From positions 7,242,184 to 7,306,183 of the forward strand of contig NZ_MKZS01000001.1 of the NCBI RefSeq assembly GCF_001942495.1: a DNA stretch of 64,000 nucleotides, written 5' to 3'. The notes under the pieces were generated by a model, which saw only the letters and a list, made by a program, of their open reading frames with translations, searched no databases and was not told the DNA's origin. This DNA is from Moorena bouillonii PNG (GTDB lineage Bacteria; Cyanobacteriota; Cyanobacteriia; Cyanobacteriales; Coleofasciculaceae). Position 1 is the first letter of the stretch, and the number at the start of each line of letters is the position of its first letter. The position numbers and the translations under genes are program-made. This document shows, piece after piece, positions 16,661 through 26,023 of the stretch.

Positions 16661-17992
16661 ATGTACGGTTGCCAGCAACATCTGATAGCTACAACACCTG
16701 AAAACCAGGCGATCATAGAGTTGATCTGCTCGGAGGCTAACAAGTTAACCAACTGCGGCCTGTATTATTGCCGTCAAATGTTGTTTAAGGCTGGAAAATA
16801 CCTCAACAATGCAGAGTTAGACAAAATAATGAAAAGCAACGTCCATTTCAGGGCGTTGAGATCGGCTTGCGCACAACAGACATTACATCGAGTTGTTGAG
16901 TCCTTCAAGTCTTACAAGGCTCTCAAAAAGCTATACACTAAAGGACAACTAACTGATAAGCCTAGAGTTCCGAAGTACCGTAAGAAAGGAGGTTTAGCTG
17001 TAGTCAGCTATCCTGCTCGCTGGGTGAAACTAGTAAAAGGTCAACTCAAATTTACTTTAGGAAAGCAGGTTAAGGTTTGGTTTGGGATTGATCACTTTCT
17101 ACTGCCGATGCCGTCCAATATCGATTTCAAATCAATCAAAGAATATCGGTTTGTCCCTAGGAATGGCTGTTTTTATCTGGAGTTTGTATACGAGCGACCA
17201 AACCCAAAGCCGGTAACACCTACAGAGAATGTATTAGGTATTGACCCCGGTCTCAATAACTGGTTGACTTGCGTCTCCAATACCGGAAGATCTTTCATCG
17301 TAGATGGCAGAAAAGTCAAGTCCCAAAACCAGTGGTACAACAAGCGGGTAGCTGCAATCAAAAAAGGAAAATCTCAAGACTACTGGGATGAACAACTAGC
17401 CTCTGTGACTGAAAAGCGCAACCGTCAAATGCGCGACAATATCAATAAGGCTGCTAGATTTATTATTAACTGGTGCCTAAGGAATCAAATTAGCACAGTA
17501 GTTTTTGGGTGGAATAAGCGCAACAAAGACGGTATTAATATTGGCAAAAAGAATAACCAGCAATTTGTTCAGACTCCTACCGCTAAGTTGAAGAACAGAA
17601 TTGAAAAACTGTGTGTTGAGTACGGCATTAAATTCGTTGAAATCGAAGAGAGTTACACCAGTAAAGCTAGCTTCTTAGATCGTGACTTTCTACCTACACT
17701 TGGTGCAAAACCCGTTCGCGTAGCGTGCCCTTCGGGCTTGGGGTGGAAGGCTTCTGGAACAAGAGTAAGGCGTGGGCTTTATAGGTCAGGAAAAGGTGAA
17801 TTAATTAACGCCGATTGCAACGGAGCTTGTAATATCCTCCGAAAAGTAGTGACACAGCTAGGGTTTTCCCTAGCCGAGGTCAGTAGAGCAGATTTGAACC
17901 TGCCACAACGATACAAATTAGATTCTCTATCTAAATGGTATCGTGAAGCGTCGTGGAGCGCGGTTTCAACCCGCGTAACGACATCAGCTTAG
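16661..17992 (+). CDS. tnpB: TnpB RNA-guided nuclease (IS605 OrfB lineage without zinc ribbon)
   Basis: The 443-residue protein has a RuvC-like core: D195 in LGIDPGLNNW, a glutamate in VEIEESYTSKASFLDRD and an aspartate in INADCNGACNILRK. TnpB proteins cut DNA guided by an omega-RNA made from the element's right end. This lineage lacks the CxxC...CxxC zinc ribbon seen in the other two TnpBs of the window. Residues about 352-361 (PVRVACPSGL) come from an in-frame palindromic repeat (17713-17742) placed between the catalytic blocks, so activity is uncertain. The gene is divergent from tnpA. Confidence 0.9.
   Translation: MYGCQQHLIATTPENQAIIELICSEANKLTNCGLYYCRQMLFKAGKYLNNAELDKIMKSNVHFRALRSACAQQTLHRVVESFKSYKALKKLYTKGQLTDKPRVPKYRKKGGLAVVSYPARWVKLVKGQLKFTLGKQVKVWFGIDHFLLPMPSNIDFKSIKEYRFVPRNGCFYLEFVYERPNPKPVTPTENVLGIDPGLNNWLTCVSNTGRSFIVDGRKVKSQNQWYNKRVAAIKKGKSQDYWDEQLASVTEKRNRQMRDNINKAARFIINWCLRNQISTVVFGWNKRNKDGINIGKKNNQQFVQTPTAKLKNRIEKLCVEYGIKFVEIEESYTSKASFLDRDFLPTLGAKPVRVACPSGLGWKASGTRVRRGLYRSGKGELINADCNGACNILRKVVTQLGFSLAEVSRADLNLPQRYKLDSLSKWYREASWSAVSTRVTTSA
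17713..17742. repeat. Palindromic repeat inserted in frame in tnpB
   Basis: GTTCGCGTAGCGTGCCCTTC followed by GGGCTTGGGG is nearly identical to the intergenic repeat at 35905-35931 (GTTCGCGTAGCGTAGCCCTT...). It adds about ten residues between SKASFLDRD... and GWKASGTRVRRGLY, which are normally close together in this TnpB lineage. Confidence 0.75.
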
Positions 17993-18107
17993 AATCCCTG
18001 CGTTTTCAAACCAGGGAGAGTTCAATTAATTATCTGATCAAAATAATTCAACTCGGAGCATATTTACTTAGATCACTCCCAAGGTTAAGTATAGGAGGCG
18101 AAGTGAG

Positions 18108-21100
18108 ATGAAAATAGTGCGTACGCTAGTAATTTTTGGTGCTATAAGTCTGAGTGGATACTATGGGATTACCCATTCAGTCAATCCCGCTCTGGCTCAG
18201 ATTGTTCCGGATCAGACCTTGGGGGATAACCCTTCTCTAGTTAAACCCAATGTAGAGGTTAAAGGACTTCCCGCTGACTTAATTGAAGGTGGAGCAACCA
18301 GAGGGGATAACCTATTCCATAGCTTTTCTGAATTTAATGTTAGGGACTTGCAGCGGGTTTACTTTGCCAATCCCGCTGGCATCAATAATATTCTCAGCCG
18401 AGTAACCGGTAGTAACATCTCCAAGATCTTCGGCACCCTAGGAGTAGATGGTGCCGCGAACTTGTTTTTGCTCAATCCTAATGGTATTGTTTTCGGAGCC
18501 AATTCCCAATTAGATGTAGCCGGTTCGTTTGTTGGAAGTACCGCTAATAGTATAGTTTTTGGCAATGGCACCGAGTTTAGTGCTACCAATCCCGAAGAGC
18601 CGCCCCTTTTAACCATTAACATTACTCCCGGATTGCAGTATGGCCAGAATCATCCTCAGCCAATCGTAAATGCTGGCAATTTAGCTGTGGGACAGGGACA
18701 GAATGTCACCTTAGTCGGTGGGAGTGTGATTAGCACTGGGGATATCCTAGCACCAGGGGGTGAGATTAATCTAGTAGCGGTTCCTCGTGAAACGTTAGTG
18801 CAGTTGGGGCAAGCTGGACAGATTTTGACACTATCGACTCCAACGCCATCAATAGAATCTAATTCTCCCTCTGTTACTGAATTTTTAAGTACTTTGAACC
18901 ATGACACCGGCGTAACAGTTTCCAGTGACGGTCAGGTCACAATTACCGATTCCGGTACTATTGTGCCACTGGCTCCAGGAACAGTGATCATCTCTGGTGC
19001 CCTAAACGCTGCCAATTTATCTCCAGGACAAACAGGAGGCAAAGTAACGGTATTAGGCAATCAAGTTGGCTTGTTTGACAGTGGATCCATTGATGTTTCT
19101 GGAAACAGTAGTGGTGGAGAGGCACTAATTGGTGGGGATTTCCAAGGTCAAGGACAGCTGCCATTGGCCACAGCTACCTATATCGGTCCTGACACCACCA
19201 TCAATGCTGATGCCGTTAGCAACGGTAATGGTGGTCTGATTGTGATTTGGTCGAATCAATCCACTCGCGCCTATGGCACCTTAACCGCAAGGGGGGGAGC
19301 GCAATCGGGCAATGGCGGTTTAATCGAGACATCTAGTGCCAATTTTCTGGATGTGGCTGGAATCAAAGTCGATGCTAGTGCTCCAAATGGTTTAGCAGGA
19401 ACCTGGTTACTTGACCCGAGGAATGTTACTCTTGGCTTTGCAGATACATCCAATGGCACCTTTGATAGTAATTCCAATATCTTCACTCCCACTGGGGATG
19501 ATGCCGTGGTGAATATCCCAGATATTGAAGCTCAACTCAATGCTGGCACCAATGTCACCATCACTACTGGAACCACAGGCACTCAGGAAGGAAATATCAC
19601 TGCAGATGGCTTTGGCATTACCAAAACTACACCAGGGGAAGTCACTCTAAGTTTGCAAGCGGCCAATGATATTTCTCTCAAAAACTTTGGAATAAATGCC
19701 GACAGTGGTTTCCTGAATCTAGTCCTGGAAGCGGATAGTGACAACTCCGGTAGTGGTGATGTGGAGTTGATGAATGGGGGAATTGATACTGGAGGAGGAG
19801 CAGTCACCATTACTGCGGCTGGTGCGATCGCATTGGAAAGTATCGGAATCAACAGAAATAACAACCGTAGCGATCAGGCACCACCGATCACCGTGATCAG
19901 TGGTGAATCCATATCCCTAAAAAATGCTGGAATCAATAGCCTCACCTCTGGGGATAATGGAAATGCTGGAAACGTTATCGTTCAAACAGGTACCCTTACC
20001 ATAGAAAAGGCGGGGATTGGTAGTAGGACAAACGGTAAGGGGGATGCTGGTCAAGTAGAAGTTACGGCTGACTCTATATCCCTGATCAGAAATGCTGGTA
20101 TCAGTAGCAATGCTTGTTTAACTGATTCCTGTCAGGATAATGCTGGACAAACCATAGAGGGGAATGCTGGACAAGTTATAATCAACGCTGGTTCTATTGT
20201 GATCGAAAATAGTAGTGGTTTGGGTAGCGATACCGAAGGCAAGGGCAATGCTGGAGCAATATCGATCACAGCTGACTCCCTTTCTATTGCTAATGACAGT
20301 GGTTTTGGTAGCATAGCTATAAAAGGGAGTACGGGTAATGGTGGAACAATTACTATCGAAGTGAGCTCTCTTTCACTTGACAACGAAAGTGGAATTGGTA
20401 GCAATGTTGATGGAGTGGAAGGTGGTAAGGCTGGAGACATCACTATTACCGCTGATAGGATTTCACTAACCAACAACAGCGCTATTGATGGGGATACCAA
20501 CGGTAGGCTTGATGGTGGAGATATCACTATCACCGTTACTGACTCCCTATTCCTCAGCGGTAATAGTGACATTTTTACCAACAGCAGTGATCCTGATAGT
20601 GATATTAGAGCTCAGGGCAATGCTGGAGAGATCAACATCACAGCTGGTTCTGTATTGTTCGAAAATGAAAGTGGCCTTGGTAGCGAGACTAGAGGCAAGA
20701 GCGAAGGGAATGGTGGAAAAATAACAATTACTGCTGACTCAGTTGTGTTCAGAAGAAACAGTGGTATTAGTACCAAGACTACAGATAACAGTACTGGGGA
20801 TGCTGGAACAATAACAATTAATGCTAAATCTATAGTGCTGGAAAATGAATCAGGTATTGGTACCAACACTGAAGATAACAGTACTGGCAAGGCTGGAGAG
20901 ATCACAATTAATGCTGACTCCATCTCCCTAGAAAACAATAGTAATATTTCTGCTCAAACCTTTAGCGGAGATGGTGGTAATATTATTCTCACGCTACAGG
21001 AATTATTACTATTGCGCGACGGTAGTCAAATTAGCACCACTGCAGGTACCGAAAAGCAAGGGGGAGATGGTGGGGATATAACCATTGAGGCTGATTTAAT

Positions 21101-21725
21101 TGTTGCCTTCCTGGAAGAAAATAGCGACATCACTGCTAATGCCTTTGATGGCATGGGTGGTAATATTACACTTACCGCTCAAGGCATCTTTGGGTTCAAC
21201 TTTCCGGATCAACCAACCAACTTGAGTGATATCACCGCCAGTTCTGAGCGTGGTGTAGATGGAAACATAGAAATCAACATCCTTGGGGTTAATCCATCTC
21301 AGGGTTTAGTAGAACTCCCCACTACTGTAGTTGACCCTTCCACACTGATTGCTGCTAGCTGTGCCGAAAATGTCAAAGTGGCATCGGATGATTCCAAAGG
21401 GGATGAATTCATTATTACTGGACGGGGTGGCTTACCTCCGAGTCCCCTTGAGCCAATCATAAGCCGAACTGTAATAGCAGATTGGGTAACCTTAGATAAC
21501 TCGGCAACAGAAAATTATCAGAGTCAACGTCTAACTCCGGCGGCTAGGGAGGAGTCGGCTCGAAAGCGTCCAAAGCGGCGGATTGTGGAAGCTCAGGGTT
21601 GGCTGATTGGCCCTGATGGTACTGTTATTCTCACCCCTTTCCCTACCACCCCCGAGACCTGGGCTAACTCTTGGCGCAAATCCCCTTCTTGCGAGGATCT
21701 TAGGAGAATTAGTAATGGATCTTAG
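18108..21725 (+). CDS. Filamentous haemagglutinin N-terminal domain protein (two-partner secretion type)
   Basis: The 1205-residue protein has a signal peptide (KIVRTLVIFGAISLSGYYG, cleavage probably after NPALAQ) and the TPS domain (about 32-170: DQTLGDNPS, GGATRGDNLFHSFSEFNV, ANLFLLNPNGIVFG). A long beta-helix passenger follows, with repeats such as AGEITINADSISLENNS and SGIGSNTDG-type units (about 580-1030). The C-terminal block QGWLIGPDGTVILTPFP is typical of cyanobacterial homologues. It would be exported by a TpsB/CdiB-type outer-membrane pore, which is not in this window. AGGAGGCG precedes the ATG. Likely cell-surface or secreted; ligand unknown. Confidence 0.9.
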   Translation: MKIVRTLVIFGAISLSGYYGITHSVNPALAQIVPDQTLGDNPSLVKPNVEVKGLPADLIEGGATRGDNLFHSFSEFNVRDLQRVYFANPAGINNILSRVTGSNISKIFGTLGVDGAANLFLLNPNGIVFGANSQLDVAGSFVGSTANSIVFGNGTEFSATNPEEPPLLTINITPGLQYGQNHPQPIVNAGNLAVGQGQNVTLVGGSVISTGDILAPGGEINLVAVPRETLVQLGQAGQILTLSTPTPSIESNSPSVTEFLSTLNHDTGVTVSSDGQVTITDSGTIVPLAPGTVIISGALNAANLSPGQTGGKVTVLGNQVGLFDSGSIDVSGNSSGGEALIGGDFQGQGQLPLATATYIGPDTTINADAVSNGNGGLIVIWSNQSTRAYGTLTARGGAQSGNGGLIETSSANFLDVAGIKVDASAPNGLAGTWLLDPRNVTLGFADTSNGTFDSNSNIFTPTGDDAVVNIPDIEAQLNAGTNVTITTGTTGTQEGNITADGFGITKTTPGEVTLSLQAANDISLKNFGINADSGFLNLVLEADSDNSGSGDVELMNGGIDTGGGAVTITAAGAIALESIGINRNNNRSDQAPPITVISGESISLKNAGINSLTSGDNGNAGNVIVQTGTLTIEKAGIGSRTNGKGDAGQVEVTADSISLIRNAGISSNACLTDSCQDNAGQTIEGNAGQVIINAGSIVIENSSGLGSDTEGKGNAGAISITADSLSIANDSGFGSIAIKGSTGNGGTITIEVSSLSLDNESGIGSNVDGVEGGKAGDITITADRISLTNNSAIDGDTNGRLDGGDITITVTDSLFLSGNSDIFTNSSDPDSDIRAQGNAGEINITAGSVLFENESGLGSETRGKSEGNGGKITITADSVVFRRNSGISTKTTDNSTGDAGTITINAKSIVLENESGIGTNTEDNSTGKAGEITINADSISLENNSNISAQTFSGDGGNIILTLQELLLLRDGSQISTTAGTEKQGGDGGDITIEADLIVAFLEENSDITANAFDGMGGNITLTAQGIFGFNFPDQPTNLSDITASSERGVDGNIEINILGVNPSQGLVELPTTVVDPSTLIAASCAENVKVASDDSKGDEFIITGRGGLPPSPLEPIISRTVIADWVTLDNSATENYQSQRLTPAAREESARKRPKRRIVEAQGWLIGPDGTVILTPFPTTPETWANSWRKSPSCEDLRRISNGS

Positions 21726-21739
21726 TGATTAATTTTAAG

Positions 21740-21967
21740 GTGGGCAGTGCTTAGCTTTGGCCCTTGGCCAGCTTGATGCATCGGTCTGTGTACTGCTGTG
21801 ATTAATCCTTTGGTGGGCAGTGTCTAGCCACCCTATGGCCAGGTTGATGAATCGGTCTGAGCCACTGCCCACCCTACATCTAGGTTTTTGGTGGGCAGTG
21901 TCTAGCCACCCTATGGCCAGGTTGATCAATCGGTCTGAGCCACTGCCGACCCTACATCTAGGTTTTT
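21740..21967. repeat. 78-bp tandem repeat, two near-identical copies plus a diverged one
   Basis: Units start at 21812 and 21890 (GGTGGGCAGTGTCTAGCCAC ...). A diverged copy starts at about 21740. Each has ends GGTGGGCAGTG and CACTGCC(C/G)ACCC that can pair. The remainder of the 21726-22451 gap shows no gene. Confidence 0.85.
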
Positions 21968-22451
21968 GGTAGCTCAGTGGGTTGGTTGCTCCATTTTGGC
22001 TAAGTCCTGATTGACCTGAAAGGCAGGATAATGGCAAGTAACGCAAAAACCGAGCACCCCTAATCCTATCATGTGTGCTAGAATTCGGAGGAAGCTTAAA
22101 GTGAGCACTATGCAAGCTAGTTCCTAGTCTAAATTCAAGATTGTAAATTCAAGTCATTAACAGCCAAGGGTTCCTGATAAGCATTCCTTGACTACCTAAT
22201 TTCCTAACTATCGAATTCCCTGAGTATCTCAGTGTTTTTACGTAAGTTGAAATTTATAAAATATACTATTATTATCTAGTAGTAGGCCAGCAAAGGCTGA
22301 AGCTACGATTGCTATTAGCAGTTTGGGATCAGCAGCGAAGGTTTAGATTATAGGCGTTCCCATGCTGGTGTAGATTATTCCACTTTAGGTACGACTGAGG
22401 CACCCCTTAAAACAAGTCAAGCAAAGTGAAACCTTCGCAGCTAATTAAGAG

Positions 22452-22619
22452 TTAAGCGTTTTTGAGTAGATGGCGGAATAGATTCTCCTTAACCATCATT
22501 TGACGCAAAACTTCCAAGAGATAGGACTGAGCCTCCTCCTGGCTCAAGAGCTTGACTTGGTCTTGGTAGATTTTCATCTGGAACTGTTGCTCCAAACTTA
22601 GCTTTCCAGGCGTTTCCAT
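22452..22619 (-). CDS. nblA: NblA phycobilisome degradation protein
   Basis: This 55-residue product starts METPGKLSLEQQFQMKIYQD and continues with LLSQEEAQSYLLEVLRQMMV and ending KENLFRHLLKNA. The pattern LSLEQQF ... AQ-(Y/F)L ... QMMVKE-(L/M)(F/Y)-HLLK is that of NblA, the small helical proteolysis adaptor that binds phycobiliproteins and hands them to Clp protease during nutrient stress. TTAGGAGT lies before the ATG. Its presence in the phycobilisome supercluster is meaningful. Length (typically 54-65) is normal. The family call rests on motif recognition by eye. Confidence 0.85.
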   Translation of the reverse strand: METPGKLSLEQQFQMKIYQDQVKLLSQEEAQSYLLEVLRQMMVKENLFRHLLKNA

Positions 22620-22653
22620 AGGTTTACTCCTAAGCTTACATACGTTGATTAGG

Positions 22654-22688
22654 GCAGGCGGACGAATGTTCCGACTGCTCTTTTTTTT
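22654..22688 (+). terminator. Terminator-like hairpin reading against nblA
   Basis: GCAGGCGGA pairs with TCCGACTGC (one mismatch) and is followed by TCTTTTTTTT. The U-tract is on the plus strand, opposite to nblA, inside the nblA 5' leader. It would terminate a plus-strand transcript crossing nblA, so a cis-antisense RNA starting below 22620 is a possibility (inference). Confidence 0.5.
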
Positions 22689-22713
22689 GGCCGTTGTTAA
22701 TCAATCTAACACA

Positions 22714-22740
22714 CCTATAGAATACTGTCGATTCTGTCAA
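22714..22740 (-). promoter_or_regulatory. Candidate nblA promoter
   Basis: On the minus strand a perfect TTGACA (22740-22735) is followed after 15 bp by TATAGG. Spacing is short of the 17-bp optimum, so this is tentative. The rest of 22620-23070 shows no gene. Confidence 0.3.
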
Positions 22741-23072
22741 GCAATAAGTAATCAAAGATACAAATTGTAATAAAAATCCGGAAAGCGATGATTTGTCCTT
22801 GTGCTTGTATGTCTGACAGACTTAGATCAAGTCCGATTGAATACCGATAATAAAGAAAATTGATGGTGTAACGGTGTGATAGGGTGATTTCGATTAAGAG
22901 TAATTATTCGGACATCATAGTTATTACGGAAAACCTGGCCCAAAACCCACTTATATAGTGGCACAATCCCGTTTAGTATCAGTATATGTAGCGTAGCAGC
23001 GGAAATCCTGATGGATTGGCCATGGATGGCTGGTTTGGCAAAATCTCAGGAATATGCAAAAATTCAAGCTTA

Positions 23073-24394
23073 ATTGACACTCCTCTGCCTAAAGGCGAGA
23101 GGATTCTTGCTTCAATGGGATTCCAACGAATTTACCCTCAGCAAGCATCTTCACCGTATGCCCTACGGCTGTTAATCCTCTAATTGCCACTACCTGAGCT
23201 GCGGCTATATCTCTATCCGTTGTATAGCCACAGGCAGAGCAAATGTGAGTACGTTGTGAAAGCTCTTTCTTTCCCGTTTGTGTCAAACAATTAGGACAAA
23301 TCTGGCTGGTTTTACGTGCATCTACTTTCTGGAAATACACCCCACGCTTAAAACAAGTTTGTGCCAAGATCTCGAAAAATTGGCCAAACCCAGCATCTAA
23401 GCAGTGTTTCCCTAATATTCCACGGGATAGCCCCACCAGATTCAAATCTTCTACAAATATCATCCCTGCATGATCGCACAGATGATGGGAAAGCTTCCTG
23501 TGCCAATCTTTACGGCAATTGGCTACATACTCGTGTAGTTTTGCTACCTTTTTTTGTGCGCGCCTCCAATTGTTCGAGCCTATAGGTTTCCTGGAAACAC
23601 GCTTTTGCAGTAATTTCAGCTTGCGTTCGGCATCACCCAGGAACCTCGGACCCTTGATTAAAAGACCACTAGAAGTAGCAATAAAACTAGTTAATCCTAC
23701 ATCAATTCCTACTGCTTCACCATGGGGTATTGGTTGAGGTAAATCAACATTCCATTGAATGGTTAGCATGACGTACCAACCGGAAACCCGTTTGACTATA
23801 CGAGCTTGCTTGATTTGAGCATCATTAGGAATTTCTCGTGACTGACGGAATTTTACCCAACCAATTACAGGCAATTTCACTAACCCATGTTCTAATCTTT
23901 TTCCTTTCATTTGAGGAAAAACAAAAGACCTCATTCTGCCTTTTTTCTTGAACCGGGGGAATCCAGCGTTACGCTCCCACATGTTGGTGAAAGCTGTTTC
24001 AACTCTTTTTAAAGTTTGCTGCAACACTTGAGATTGGATCTTCTTGAGTTCAAGGTTCTGTTTTTTGGCAGCCGTCAAAGATTTACACTGACTTGCATAG
24101 GTAGGACGCGGTGTGTCAGCAGGAATGATGTAGCAACTATGGAGGCTGCAAGCATTAATCTGACAACTACGAGATTTGTACCAATCTTTCCTTTCTGCTA
24201 AAGCGTAGTTGTATACCAAGCGAGTTATCTCAAGCCACTCATCAAAGATTTTTGATTGTTGTTTGGTAGGTTTAAGCTTGAACTCGTAGGTGAGATTAAA
24301 CATTTGCTTTTCCTCCTTGCCTTCTATAATAGCGATTTTATTATCTACCGTCAATACGAAAGATAATAAAAGCCGTCCTTCTAGGACGGGGCTT
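23073..24394 (-). mobile_element. tnpB-only IS200/IS605-family element
   Basis: The tnpB gene is bounded by IS200/IS605-type hairpin ends: AAAGCCGTCCTTCTAGGACG (24368 on) at the 5' side of tnpB, and on the minus strand CCTCTCGCCTTTAGGCAGAG followed by GAGTGTCAAT at its 3' side. No tnpA lies inside, so movement would need a transposase in trans. It sits between nblA and the second lyase gene, ending about 55 bp upstream of the latter's ATG. Confidence 0.75.
23089..24303 (-). CDS. tnpB: TnpB RNA-guided nuclease (zinc-ribbon type)
   Basis: The 404-residue protein shows the N-terminal TnpB pattern (LTYEFKLKPTKQQSKIFDEW), the RuvC aspartate in VGIDVGLTSF, the glutamate in IFVEDLNLVGL, the zinc ribbon CPNC ... 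CSACG and the final aspartate in YTTDRDIAAAQVV. The ATG at 24303 is preferred over an upstream ATG at 24354 because GGAGGA precedes it and the family similarity starts there. All catalytic motifs are present, so it may be active. The omega-RNA scaffold is expected across the 3' end of this gene and the right-end hairpin near 23073-23106. Confidence 0.9.
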   Translation of the reverse strand: MFNLTYEFKLKPTKQQSKIFDEWLEITRLVYNYALAERKDWYKSRSCQINACSLHSCYIIPADTPRPTYASQCKSLTAAKKQNLELKKIQSQVLQQTLKRVETAFTNMWERNAGFPRFKKKGRMRSFVFPQMKGKRLEHGLVKLPVIGWVKFRQSREIPNDAQIKQARIVKRVSGWYVMLTIQWNVDLPQPIPHGEAVGIDVGLTSFIATSSGLLIKGPRFLGDAERKLKLLQKRVSRKPIGSNNWRRAQKKVAKLHEYVANCRKDWHRKLSHHLCDHAGMIFVEDLNLVGLSRGILGKHCLDAGFGQFFEILAQTCFKRGVYFQKVDARKTSQICPNCLTQTGKKELSQRTHICSACGYTTDRDIAAAQVVAIRGLTAVGHTVKMLAEGKFVGIPLKQESSRL

Positions 24395-24452
24395 TAAACC
24401 CAAAATTTTTGGTAAAATTTGAACAAAAACTCGGTAAATCAAATACCATAAT

Positions 24453-25103
24453 ATGGATCCAATTATTGATGCCATGGAATTTTTCCAGCTCAGTGCTGGC
24501 AACTGGCGATCGCAACGCACAACCCACCACCTAGCCTTCCGACAAGCAGAGAAGGGAGAGCTGAACATCAAGGTAGCAACCTTAGAGGCTGATCATCCCC
24601 AAGTTATTGAGCTGTGTGAGCTTCATAAGATTAACCCAAGTTTGGCAGCAGGTGGAGCTTTGGTCAGTTGGCAGGGTACAATGGCTTGGGACCAGAGTGA
24701 TGACGGTCACAAAGACTCGACGGTGATGGTGGTGGTTCCAGATGCCGACTCTCCTAGACAGGGGAAGTTATTGCGGGAAAAAGGTTACGCTGAAACCATG
24801 CCAGTGGCTGGTATTTATCAGATGGATGCTCAAGATGGGCTAGTGCTGATTACTGAATATGAAACCATGAGTGCTCATGAGCGTTTCTCGTTTATCACTC
24901 CATCTCGGCGGATGCGTACCAGTATAGTGAAACGTTTTGGTGGATTTAGCAGCGCATCATTTTGTATCGAAACCCGGATTGACTCTAATTTAGATAATGG
25001 GGCTAGTGCTGGCGCTAATACTGGGGCTAATATTGGCGTGACATCTCAACAACAACAAAATGTCTTGGCACCGGAAGAGTATTATTCAATCTTGGGCTGG
25101 TGA
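24453..25103 (+). CDS. CpcS/CpeS-family phycobiliprotein lyase (CpcS-III-like)
   Basis: The 216-residue protein has the canonical start AMEFFQLSAGNWRSQRTTHH, the middle block GGALVSWQGTMAWD and SPRQGKLLREKGYAETMPVA, and RRMRTSIVKRFGGFSSASFC near the end. This matches the S-type bilin lyases that load Cys82-type sites. The C-terminal stretch after about residue 178 (NGASAGANTGANIGVTSQQQ) is an unusual low-complexity extension. The gene overlaps the next one by 44 bp. A tnpB element lies just upstream and may have displaced its original promoter. Confidence 0.88.
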   Translation: MDPIIDAMEFFQLSAGNWRSQRTTHHLAFRQAEKGELNIKVATLEADHPQVIELCELHKINPSLAAGGALVSWQGTMAWDQSDDGHKDSTVMVVVPDADSPRQGKLLREKGYAETMPVAGIYQMDAQDGLVLITEYETMSAHERFSFITPSRRMRTSIVKRFGGFSSASFCIETRIDSNLDNGASAGANTGANIGVTSQQQQNVLAPEEYYSILGW

Positions 25104-25653
25104 TTCCACCATCAGCGATGATCCGTTAATCCGGGGCTATCAGTATCTCAATGCTGTGGGTCAGCTGGCTTTAGACCCAAGTATGGTAGAGATCACTGAT
25201 AATGGTAGAGAACGCGATCGCATTTATACCTGGATTGGCAATCACATTGATGCCATTAATGGAGAGCTCCAGACTTGCCTAGAAGCCTGTCATAGCTGCT
25301 ATCATGATTCCCTATGCCGCCCAATGCGGATTTTGGCAACCCCTTTAGGGGAAAAGTTTGGTATTGATGGCTTTTGCAACATCTTAGCCACTCCGGCAGT
25401 GATATTAATTGATGTCGGACGCATTGCACGGTCTGATTGGTTGAGTATTGTCATCCATGAATATGCCCATGCTCATTTAGGTGCCCCTGGTCACGATCAG
25501 CGTTTTTTTGACGTCATTTCCCATCTCTGTTTGGGTCTGGGATTAAAACCGCCACGCTGGCAGTTAGATCTCGAAACTTACCTGCGGGATTGGCCTGAGT
25601 GTCCATCCAAGAATAATCCACTGTCTTTTTGGATGGGGTATGGATGCACTTGA
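25060..25653 (+). CDS. Putative zincin-like metalloprotein of phycobilisome cluster
   Basis: The 197-residue protein contains HEYAHAH (residues 133-139), an HExxH zinc-protease motif, followed by GHDQRFFDVISHL, so it may be a small metallopeptidase of the zincin fold. Five cysteines (CLEACHSCYHDSLC) cluster around residues 75-90. The N-terminal dozen residues overlap the lyase gene in another frame, so the true start could be a little downstream; conserved-looking sequence begins around DDPLIRGYQYLNAV. The overlap suggests translational coupling with the bilin lyase. I do not recognise a named family. Confidence 0.75.
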   Translation: MSWHRKSIIQSWAGDSTISDDPLIRGYQYLNAVGQLALDPSMVEITDNGRERDRIYTWIGNHIDAINGELQTCLEACHSCYHDSLCRPMRILATPLGEKFGIDGFCNILATPAVILIDVGRIARSDWLSIVIHEYAHAHLGAPGHDQRFFDVISHLCLGLGLKPPRWQLDLETYLRDWPECPSKNNPLSFWMGYGCT

Positions 25654-25861
25654 GCGATAGGCTATTGTCTAATCCTTTGGTCTAATTATTTCGGGCTATT
25701 TTAATAAATATTAAAAAATATTACTTTGAGTAACGTTTTACTTAATCAAAATTAATAATCTATTAGTGATTAAGGTGATTAAGTTAAAGGAGAAGACTCT
25801 GAGTAATCACACAGATTAATCACAAAAGCAAGAAGAGGGTTAGTTGATTAACCCATAACTA

Positions 25862-25887
25862 TTGACAATTGACGATTGACGATTAAC
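25862..25887. repeat. Short ATTGAC direct repeats in the cpcG upstream gap
   Basis: Three tandem ATTGAC(A/G) units occur about 150 bp before cpcG. The 25654-26023 gap is A/T-rich, contains a TATAAT at 25939-25944 without a well spaced -35, and no gene. Confidence 0.5.
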
Positions 25888-26023
25888 TGCTGTCCCCGCT
25901 ATCCGTAGTCGCTTGAGAGATTAGGATATCGATTAAAATATAATTTTTTTATAGACTGACACAGGATTCATTATATATTTGATTAAGGTTTGTAAGATTT
26001 TCTAAGAATACGGAGATAAAAAC

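Larger units (their letters stand above)
16121..18025. mobile_element. IS200/IS605-family element with divergent tnpA and tnpB
   Basis: The element contains a tnpA-like Y1 transposase (minus) and tnpB (plus) in divergent order as in IS605. Sub-terminal hairpins are visible: CCGGGATTTATCCCGG at 16171-16186 on the left, and CCCTGCGTTTTCAAACCAGG on the right (17996 on), ending in GAGAGTTCAA, the usual right-end form. The left boundary is approximate. Confidence 0.75.

Noticed and set aside
16603..16752. N-terminal extension of TnpA
   Set aside because: It overlaps the start of the divergent tnpB and lacks IS200 similarity; ATG at 16602 fits the family.
20132..20938. Long minus-strand frames opposite the haemagglutinin-like gene
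   Set aside because: Shadows of a repetitive coding sequence; hydrophobic low-complexity translations.
21735..22115. 126-residue minus-strand frame
   Set aside because: Encodes duplicate residues from a 78-bp tandem repeat and has no family resemblance.
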